Of a DNA stretch of 5,959 nt, positions 1-5,959 are shown in pieces. The position numbers and the translations under genes were made by a program. This DNA comes from Comamonadaceae bacterium (GTDB lineage Bacteria; Pseudomonadota; Gammaproteobacteria; Burkholderiales; Burkholderiaceae): the NCBI GenBank assembly GCA_947455875.1, contig CANGSD010000092.1, positions 1 to 5,959 of the forward strand. The letters run 5' to 3'. A model generated the notes under the pieces. It saw nothing but the letters and a program-made list of their open reading frames with translations. It was not told the DNA's origin and ran no database searches. Position 1 is the first letter of the stretch; every line of letters begins with the position of its first letter.

Positions 1-565
1 AGGCCTTGAGGTATTCGGCTTTGGCCTGCGCGGGCTTGCCTTGCAGTTGCAGGATGTCGCCCCGGCGATCGGCCGCCAGCGGCTCGAACTCGGGGGGCAT
101 GGGCTTGGCCAGCTGGGCCAGGGCTTCGTCGTAGGACTTGGCATCGGCCAGCAGGCCCGCCAGGCGCAGGCGGGCGATGGACTGGTAGCCGGGATCCGAC
201 GACTTCTCGGCGACCCAGGCCAGGGCGGCGCGGGCGGCGTCGGTCTTGCCGCTTTCCTGCATCGAGCGGGCGGCCAGCAGCGCGGCCTGCTGCGCGTAGG
301 TGGTACCGGCGAATTTGTCGCGGATGTCGTCGAAAGCACGCTGCACACGCGCCTGATCGCCCGTGGCGGCCGCGCGCTCGACCTCGGCGTAGAGGGCCGA
401 GGCCTGGCCCGCCTGACGGGTCTGCCAGAGGTTCCAGCCGTTGTAGCCCGCGAAGCTGCCCAGGACAACGATCAGCGCCCAGGTGATGAGGTTGCCGTAT
501 TTGTTCCAGAAGTGCTTGAACTGGGCAAGCTGCTCCTGTTCTTCGAGGTCGAGGTTTTGGGCCAT
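1..565 (-). CDS. yfgM: YfgM/TPR-like inner-membrane protein (3' end outside window)
   Basis: Open reading frame of 188 codons that starts with ATG at 565 and runs off the left edge without a stop, so the C-terminus is missing; the family is about 200-210 residues, so little is lost. The translation begins MAQNLDLEEQEQLAQFKHFW, an acidic cytoplasmic stretch, followed by one membrane helix at about residues 25-44 (ITWALIVVLGSFAGY core). After it comes an Ala/Leu-rich helical-repeat region with TPR-like character (AQQAALLAAR at 91-100, ARLRLAGLLA at 131-140, GDILQLQGKPAQAKAEY at 169-185). This layout is that of YfgM, a single-pass protein with a periplasmic TPR-like domain that in E. coli associates with SecYEG and periplasmic chaperones and sits beside bamB. 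It lies 64 bases after hisS, the usual position; bamB and der would be expected next. No clear Shine-Dalgarno precedes the ATG. The family call is firm; the precise role here is inferred from the family. Confidence 0.88.
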   Translation of the reverse strand, partial: MAQNLDLEEQEQLAQFKHFWNKYGNLITWALIVVLGSFAGYNGWNLWQTRQAGQASALYAEVERAAATGDQARVQRAFDDIRDKFAGTTYAQQAALLAARSMQESGKTDAARAALAWVAEKSSDPGYQSIARLRLAGLLADAKSYDEALAQLAKPMPPEFEPLAADRRGDILQLQGKPAQAKAEYLKA

Positions 566-598
566 GAGGTGTTCGCGGTAAGCCGTTGATTGTAGTGA

Positions 599-615
599 GG
601 GCGGCCACGCCGCCC
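599..615 (-). other. Perfect GC-rich hairpin in the hisS-yfgM gap
   Basis: On the transcribed strand GGGCGGC (615-609) is followed by the loop GTG and by GCCGCCC (605-599), giving a perfect 7-bp stem with a 3-base loop. It lies 14 bases after the hisS stop and 33 bases before the yfgM start. No U-tract follows (the next bases are TCACTACAATC), so it is not a standard intrinsic terminator. It could act as a weak pause or attenuation site or protect the hisS 3' end. The hairpin is directly visible; its role is inference. Confidence 0.45.
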
Positions 616-629
616 GGGACACGCCAAGC

Positions 630-1937
630 TCAGGCCTTCAGGCCAGCGCCCCATTGCGCGGCGGCGGCCAGGGGATGACGCGCCTGGGTGCCGGCGCCAT
701 CGCGCAAGGACTTGACGGTCACCTCGCCAGCGGCCAGTTCGTCGGCGCCAAAGATCAGGGCATGGCGGGCGCCACTCGCATCGCCCTTCTTGAACTGCGA
801 TTTCATGCTGCCCAGGCCCTCGGCCGAGGCGGCATGCATCTGCACCTTCAGGCCGGCGGCGCGCAGCGCCTGCAGCGTGCGCAAGACCACCGGCATGGCC
901 GCGGCGTCGGGCACGATGGCGTAGGCATCGGGCACCGGCTCGGGGATGGGAGCGCCCTGCTCGCGCACCAGCTCGAGCACGCGCTCGACCCCCAGCGCCC
1001 AGCCCACCGCCGGCGCCGGCTTGCCGCCGATCTGGGCGATCAGGTCGTCGTAGCGTCCGCCGGCGCAAATCGTGCCCTGCGCGCCCAAGCTGTCGGTGAC
1101 GAACTCGAAGACGGTGAGGTTGTAGTAGTCCATGCCGCGCACCAGGCGCGGGTTGATCGTGTACGCGATGCCATTGGCATCGAGCATGGCCTTGACGCCG
1201 TTGAAGTGCGCCAGCGATTCGGGGCCCAGAAAGTCGATCAGGCGCGGCGCGCCCTGCACCATCTGCTGCATCGCGGGGTTCTTGGTGTCCAGGATACGCA
1301 AAGGGTTGGCATGCAGGCGGCGGCGTGCGTCTTCGTCGAGCAGGTCGGCATGGCGCTCGAAATAGGCGATCAGCTCGGCGCGGTGCTGACGGCGCTCGGC
1401 GGGTTGGCCCAGGCTGTTGATCTCCAGGCGGATGTTCGACAGACCGAGTTCGCGCCACAACGCATCGGCCAGCAGGATGATCTCAGCATCGACATCGGGG
1501 CCCGCAAAGCCCAGGGCCTCGGCGCCGATCTGATGGAACTGGCGATAGCGTCCACGCTGAGGGCGCTCATGGCGAAACATGGGGCCCATGTAGTACAGGC
1601 GCTTGCCACCGTCATAGAGCATCGAGTGTTCGGCCACCGCGCGCACCACGCCGGCGGTGTTCTCGGGGCGCAGGGTCAGGTGCTCGCCATTGAGGCGATC
1701 TTCAAAGGAGTACATCTCCTTCTCGACGATGTCGGTCACTTCGCCCAGGCCCCGCACGAACAGCGCGGTGGGTTCGACGATGGGCGTGCGAATGTTGCGG
1801 TAGGCATAGCGCGCCATCAGGGCGCGCACGGTCTCCTCGAACCACTCCCACTGGCCCGAGACGGGCGGCAGGATGTCGTTCATGCCCTTGACGGCGGTCA
1901 GGGGCTGGGCCTTGGCGGCTTTGAGCGTGTCGGTCAT
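630..1937 (-). CDS. hisS: Histidyl-tRNA synthetase
   Basis: Class II aminoacyl-tRNA synthetase of 435 residues that activates histidine with ATP and charges tRNA-His in the cytoplasm. The N-terminal family signature KGMNDILPP is at residues 18-25. Motif 2 spans about 118-143, with the ATP-binding [16 protein letters not shown] at 121-136. The histidine-specific box [15 protein letters not shown] is at 265-279 and contains R267, which matches the catalytic arginine of the family, followed by AGGRYDDLI (292-300). Motif 3 is GWALGVER at 312-319. The remaining ~110 residues form the anticodon-binding domain ([19 protein letters not shown] at 377-395). Length is close to the usual 420-430. The ATG at 1937 lies 15 bases after the ispG stop, with a pyrimidine-rich spacer and no Shine-Dalgarno, so initiation may depend on coupling to ispG. 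All signature residues are present and the gene looks intact. Confidence 0.98.
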   Translation of the reverse strand: MTDTLKAAKAQPLTAVKGMNDILPPVSGQWEWFEETVRALMARYAYRNIRTPIVEPTALFVRGLGEVTDIVEKEMYSFEDRLNGEHLTLRPENTAGVVRAVAEHSMLYDGGKRLYYMGPMFRHERPQRGRYRQFHQIGAEALGFAGPDVDAEIILLADALWRELGLSNIRLEINSLGQPAERRQHRAELIAYFERHADLLDEDARRRLHANPLRILDTKNPAMQQMVQGAPRLIDFLGPESLAHFNGVKAMLDANGIAYTINPRLVRGMDYYNLTVFEFVTDSLGAQGTICAGGRYDDLIAQIGGKPAPAVGWALGVERVLELVREQGAPIPEPVPDAYAIVPDAAAMPVVLRTLQALRAAGLKVQMHAASAEGLGSMKSQFKKGDASGARHALIFGADELAAGEVTVKSLRDGAGTQARHPLAAAAQWGAGLKA

Positions 1938-1952
1938 GCAGGAAGAAAAAAC

Positions 1953-3217
<1,265 letters not shown>

Positions 3218-3221
<4 letters not shown>

Positions 3222-3856
3222 GGCTGGCGGGCGGCCGAGGCCGCAGGTTGCGAGGCAGCGGGACGGGAGGGAGTGGGTGCGGAAGCCGAAGCGGCAGAGG
3301 CCGCAGGTGCCGCAAGAGCCGGCACCGAGGGGACGATCAGGGGCGTGACCGACTCGACCACGATCTTGTCAGAGGCTGTGGGCGCCGCTGCGGCAGCCGC
3401 GGGCTGCGCGCTCTCCGAGGCGGGGGCACGCTCCTCGTGGATCTCGGGCACCACGATGATCGCCAAGGCGGCCAGCAGCAACACCACGGCCGCCAGCACC
3501 GGCGGTCGCATCAGGCGCTCGCGCCAGGCCAGCCCGCCCACGGGGGTGGAGTTGCGAAAGGGCTCGTTGATGCCCACGTTGACCGAAACCGTGAGGGGCG
3601 CGGTTTGGGGCAGCGCCGCCAGGATGGGCGTGGGGTCGATCTTGAGTTGGCGGCAAACGCTGCCCGCCAGCGCCCGGGCAAAGGTGTGGTCGGGCAGCAG
3701 ATCAAAGCGGCCTTGTTCGAGCGCCTCCAGCTGGCGCACCGGTATCTTCAGGGCCACGGCCAGCGCGGCGACGTGCACACCCGCCTGCTCGCGCGCCTGG
3801 CGCAGCATGGCTCCCCCGCCCTGCGGCTGCGGTACGGGGTCGACTGTCTCACTCAT
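3218..3856 (-). CDS. rodZ: Short RodZ-like HTH membrane protein
   Basis: A 212-residue protein with the N-terminal half of RodZ, the cytoskeletal adaptor that links MreB to the cell-wall elongation machinery. An Xre-type HTH domain lies at about residues 14-80 ([19 protein letters not shown], then [20 protein letters not shown] and [15 protein letters not shown]). A basic juxtamembrane segment WRERLMR (111-117) precedes one membrane helix at about 118-137 ([20 protein letters not shown]). The last 75 residues are a low-complexity Ala/Pro/Ser tail, and the periplasmic DUF4115 domain usual in RodZ (~330 residues in E. coli) is missing. I chose ATG 3856 because AAGGGAA lies 8 bases upstream; an in-frame ATG at 3874 would add six residues (MTRELS). 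The chosen start overlaps the pilF stop by 8 bases and the stop overlaps the ispG start by 4. The rodZ-ispG-hisS order, as in E. coli, supports the identity. RodZ function is inferred; a non-RodZ HTH membrane protein is the alternative. Confidence 0.85.
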
Positions 3857-4676
3857 CGAAAGTTCCCTTGTCATAGGCGGTCAGCTCCCGCGATTGCGGG
3901 TAGCGTTTGCGCAGCTGGTCCACGAGTTGCAGCATGGCGACCGAATCGCTCAGGCGCCGCTCGACGCGTATCCCCAGCCACAGCGATTCGGCATTGGCGC
4001 TGTCGCTGTTGTTCAGGCGCCGGATGTAGAAGCGGGCGCGGGTCAGGTCGCCTTGGCGGTACAGAAGCTGGGCCAGGTTGTAACCGGTCAGGGGGTTGGC
4101 AGCGTCGAGCTCGTAGGCGCGGGTCAGGCTGTCCTGGGCCTGGGCCAGGCGACCGGCCCGGGCCTGGCACACGCCCTGGGCCAAATAGGTGCGGGCACGC
4201 GCCGGATAGACCGGGCTGGCCAGGGCCTGTCCGAAGGCGCGCTCGGCTTCGTCATGACGGCCTTGGCCACAGACCAGCCAGGCGTAGTTGTGCAGGGTGT
4301 CGGGATCGCGCGGGCTCAGGGCCAGGGCGCGTCGGAAACTGTCCTCGGCCTGGCGGGGGTCGTTCAGGCGCAGGTAGATCAGGCCGCGCAGGTTGTAGGC
4401 CGGCGCGTACAGCGGGTCATGGCCCAGGGCCTGCTTGACCTCGTCGAGGGCCACCTCGGTGCGGCCTTCCTCGAAATAGCCCACCGCCAGCTCGGTGCGG
4501 ATGCGCGCGCGTTTGCGCGCGGGCGATTCATCGGATTCGGTGATGGGGTCTGCGCCGGCCGCGGAGGTACCGACGGGTGCCGCGCAGCCCGCAAGCGCCA
4601 AGAGCGCGGCGAGCACGCTCAGGCAGGCCAGGCGACGCAAGACGCCCGCCGCGTGCAGCCCTGACGCACTCCTCAT
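3849..4676 (-). CDS. pilF: Type IV pilus biogenesis/stability lipoprotein (PilF/PilW, TPR)
   Basis: A 275-residue outer-membrane lipoprotein of the PilF/PilW family, which helps the PilQ secretin assemble and so supports type IV pili. The N-terminus carries a lipoprotein signal: basic residues R14-R15, a hydrophobic core [10 protein letters not shown] and lipobox LAGC with the lipidated cysteine at C31. Ala follows the cysteine, compatible with outer-membrane sorting. From residue 60 onward the protein is TPR-like: [20 protein letters not shown] (about 60-79), [20 protein letters not shown] (91-110), [20 protein letters not shown] (127-146), [20 protein letters not shown] (161-180) and [20 protein letters not shown] (198-217). 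The C-terminal [15 protein letters not shown] is typical of the family. The ATG at 4676 is preceded by a strong AAGGAGG and overlaps the rlmN stop as ATGA; a longer reading from 4796 is unlikely. The rlmN-pilF-rodZ order is common in proteobacteria with type IV pili. No other pilus gene lies in the window, so activity depends on genes elsewhere. Confidence 0.93.
   Translation of the reverse strand: MRSASGLHAAGVLRRLACLSVLAALLALAGCAAPVGTSAAGADPITESDESPARKRARIRTELAVGYFEEGRTEVALDEVKQALGHDPLYAPAYNLRGLIYLRLNDPRQAEDSFRRALALSPRDPDTLHNYAWLVCGQGRHDEAERAFGQALASPVYPARARTYLAQGVCQARAGRLAQAQDSLTRAYELDAANPLTGYNLAQLLYRQGDLTRARFYIRRLNNSDSANAESLWLGIRVERRLSDSVAMLQLVDQLRKRYPQSRELTAYDKGTFDE
3863..3869 (-). promoter_or_regulatory. 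Ribosome binding site that decides the rodZ start
   Basis: On the minus strand AAGGGAA (3869-3863) sits within the pilF coding sequence. Eight bases separate its GGG from the ATG at 3856. This favours initiation at 3856 over the in-frame ATG at 3874, which has only CGCCT-type sequence in front of it. Confidence 0.6.
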
Positions 4677-5815
4677 GCGAGGCCCTCCTTGGCCACCGGA
4701 TCGGCCGGCACCGGGGTGAGCATGACCGTGCGCTGCGCCGCGATCCGATCGCCGACGCGCGTTCGATCGCGCACATCGCCTGCCAACTGGCCGCACGCCG
4801 CGTCGATATCGTCACCGCGCGTCTTACGGATGGTGGTGACGATACCAGCATCGCTGAGCAGCTTGGCAAAGGCCTGCACCTGTTTTTGGGGCGAGCGGGT
4901 CAGGCCGGAAGCCGGGAAGGGATTGAAGGGAATCAGGTTGAGCTTGCAGGACACGGCCTGCTCGCGCACCAGGGCGATCAGGGCGCGGGCGTGCTCGGGC
5001 TGGTCGTTGACGCCGTCGAGCATGCAGTACTCGAAGGTGATGAAGTCGCGCGGCGCGTGCACGAGGTAGCGCTTACAGGCCTGCATCAGTTCGGCCAGCG
5101 GATATTTACGGTTCAAGGGCACCAGGTTGTCGCGCAAAACGTCGAGGGGCGCGTGCAAGGACACGGCCAAGGCCACCGGGCAGTCCTGGCCCAGCCGGTC
5201 CATCATGGGCACCACGCCCGAGGTGGAGACGGTGACGCGACGGCGCGACAGCCCATAGCCGTGGTCATCCAGCATGGTGCGCAGGGCGGGGACGAGGGCG
5301 CTGTAGTTCTGCAAGGGCTCGCCCATGCCCATCATCACCACGTTGGAGATGACGCGCTCCGACGTGGCCAGGTGCTGGCGCAGGAAGTGCTCGGCGAACC
5401 AGAGCTGGGCGACGATCTCGCCGGTGGTGAGGTTGCGGGCGAAGCCCTGGTGTCCGGTGGAACAAAAGCGGCAACCCACCGCGCAGCCAGCCTGCGATGA
5501 CACGCACAGCGTGCCACGGTCTTCTTCGGGGATGAAGACGGCTTCAACGGCGTTGCCCGCACCCACGTCGAACAGCCACTTGATGGTGCCGTCGGCGGAC
5601 TCGTGTTGGGAGATGAGGGGCAGGCCCTCGATGCGGGCGGAGGTCTCGAGCTTGGCCCGCAGGGACTTGGCCAGATCGGACATCTGGCTGAAGTCTGAGG
5701 CACCGCGCTGGTGGATCCAGCGAAACAACTGGGTGGCGCGAAAGCGCTTTTCACCCAGGCCTTCGCAAAAGGCGGCCAGACCCTCGAGATCGAAGTCGAG
5801 AAGGTTGGCCGTCAT
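4673..5815 (-). CDS. rlmN: Dual-specificity 23S rRNA (A2503-C2) / tRNA (A37-C2) methyltransferase RlmN
   Basis: Radical-SAM enzyme of 380 residues that methylates C2 of adenine 2503 in 23S rRNA and of adenine 37 in certain tRNAs, affecting peptidyl-transferase-centre function and decoding accuracy. The N-terminal domain (about 1-95) has the RNA-binding-type segment [17 protein letters not shown] (22-38). The radical-SAM core carries the [4Fe-4S] CxxxCxxC motif at C111, C115 and C118 ([17 protein letters not shown]). GMGEPLQNY (163-171) is the SAM-contacting GEP motif, followed by [13 protein letters not shown] (191-203) and [10 protein letters not shown] (216-225). C341 (DAACGQL) matches the methyl-carrying cysteine of the family (C355 in E. 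coli) and C104 (GTLCVSS) matches its partner (C118 in E. coli). All catalytic residues are present and the length is normal. It follows ndk by 18 bases and overlaps pilF by ATGA. The Shine-Dalgarno is weak (GGGA, 11 bases from the ATG). Confidence 0.98.
   Translation of the reverse strand: MTANLLDFDLEGLAAFCEGLGEKRFRATQLFRWIHQRGASDFSQMSDLAKSLRAKLETSARIEGLPLISQHESADGTIKWLFDVGAGNAVEAVFIPEEDRGTLCVSSQAGCAVGCRFCSTGHQGFARNLTTGEIVAQLWFAEHFLRQHLATSERVISNVVMMGMGEPLQNYSALVPALRTMLDDHGYGLSRRRVTVSTSGVVPMMDRLGQDCPVALAVSLHAPLDVLRDNLVPLNRKYPLAELMQACKRYLVHAPRDFITFEYCMLDGVNDQPEHARALIALVREQAVSCKLNLIPFNPFPASGLTRSPQKQVQAFAKLLSDAGIVTTIRKTRGDDIDAACGQLAGDVRDRTRVGDRIAAQRTVMLTPVPADPVAKEGLA
4684..4690 (-). promoter_or_regulatory. 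Strong Shine-Dalgarno of pilF inside rlmN
   Basis: AAGGAGG on the minus strand (4690-4684), 7 bases before the pilF ATG at 4676. It is the best ribosome-binding site in the window. It lies within the last rlmN codons, where it encodes Lys-Glu-Gly, and it fixes the pilF start at 4676 rather than 4796. It suggests that pilF can be initiated on its own and not only by coupling to rlmN. Confidence 0.8.
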
Positions 5816-5821
5816 GGCATG

Positions 5822-5848
5822 GTTCGTCCCGTTTCAGCGGGCGTGAAC
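5822..5848 (-). other. Possible small hairpin over the ndk stop and rlmN leader
   Basis: On the transcribed strand GTTC (5848-5845) can pair with GAAC (5825-5822), and CCCG (5841-5838) with CGGG (5831-5828) around the loop CTGAAA. One further G-C pair is possible, and unpaired bases remain on both sides. The structure includes the ndk stop codon and the GGGA that could serve as the rlmN ribosome-binding site. No U-tract follows, so it is not a terminator. The pairing is visible; stability and role are unproven. Confidence 0.25.
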
Positions 5849-5959
5849 GTTCATGCCGGCGAAGAAGAAGGCGATCTCGACGGCGGCGGTCTCGGGCGCG
5901 TCGGAGCCGTGCACGGCGTTGGCGTCGATGCTGTCGGCGAAGTCGGCGCGGATGGTGCC
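5834..5959 (-). CDS. ndk: Nucleoside diphosphate kinase (C-terminal 41 residues only)
   Basis: The last 41 codons and TGA stop of ndk; the 5' part lies beyond the right edge. The enzyme moves the gamma-phosphate from ATP to other (d)NDPs through a phosphohistidine intermediate, balancing nucleotide pools. The visible peptide begins [20 protein letters not shown] and continues [13 protein letters not shown] before ending AGMNVHAR. It contains the family active-site signature NAVHGSD, whose histidine is the phosphorylated residue, and the conserved C-terminal AFFF segment. About 100 residues are outside the window (the family is ~140). The frame has no stop up to the edge. It is the first gene seen in the operon-like run and is 18 bases from rlmN, so rlmN probably shares its transcript. 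Confidence 0.96.
   Translation of the reverse strand, partial: GTIRADFADSIDANAVHGSDAPETAAVEIAFFFAGMNVHAR

Noticed and set aside
472..1458. 328-codon minus-strand frame overlapping hisS and yfgM
   Set aside because: Out-of-frame reading of hisS with an Arg/Ala/Gly/Pro-rich translation and no domain; it also runs through the hisS-yfgM boundary.
4504..4521. Hairpin CGCGCGC-GTTT-GCGCGCG
   Set aside because: It lies inside pilF and is explained by codons for the basic run ARKRARIR; nothing suggests a separate function.
4677..4796. Upstream extension of pilF by 40 residues to the ATG at 4796
   Set aside because: It would place an Arg/Gly-rich segment before the lipoprotein signal and overlap rlmN by 120 bases, whereas ATG 4676 has an excellent Shine-Dalgarno and starts directly at the signal peptide.
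4577..5500. 307-codon plus-strand open frame opposite rlmN
   Set aside because: Gly/His/Val/Gln-rich antisense shadow of rlmN, which has a full set of radical-SAM residues on the other strand.

Overview
The window looks like chromosomal core DNA of a GC-rich betaproteobacterium, most likely order Burkholderiales. The evidence is the gene order ndk, rlmN, pilF, rodZ, ispG, hisS, yfgM, the strong G/C preference at third codon positions, and the close fit of each protein to its proteobacterial family. A family-level guess such as Alcaligenaceae (Bordetella/Achromobacter relatives) is plausible but cannot be proven from the sequence alone.

All seven genes lie on the minus strand, so transcription runs from high to low coordinates. 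Reading in that direction: the last 41 codons of ndk (nucleoside diphosphate kinase) enter at the right edge, followed after 18 bases by rlmN (23S rRNA A2503 / tRNA A37 methyltransferase). Then come pilF (outer-membrane TPR lipoprotein of type IV pilus assembly), a short rodZ-like gene (HTH plus one membrane helix), ispG (iron-sulphur enzyme of the MEP isoprenoid pathway) and hisS (histidyl-tRNA synthetase). yfgM (membrane-anchored TPR-like protein linked to SecYEG and BamB) runs off the left edge.

The genes are packed as one apparent operon. rlmN/pilF and rodZ/ispG overlap by the ATGA motif, pilF/rodZ overlap by 8 bases, and ispG/hisS are 15 bases apart. The largest gap, 64 bases between hisS and yfgM, carries a perfect 7-bp GC hairpin. 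No stretch over 300 bases lacks a gene. I found no tRNA, rRNA, mobile element, CRISPR array, phage remnant or convincing rho-independent terminator.

The products serve translation (RlmN, HisS), isoprenoid precursor supply for undecaprenyl phosphate and quinones (IspG), cell shape (RodZ) and envelope assembly (PilF, YfgM). This is a conserved housekeeping neighbourhood, and I do not see a new biological system in it. The points most worth a second look are the short RodZ with no room for the usual periplasmic domain, the coupled starts, and a few leader or intergenic structures.
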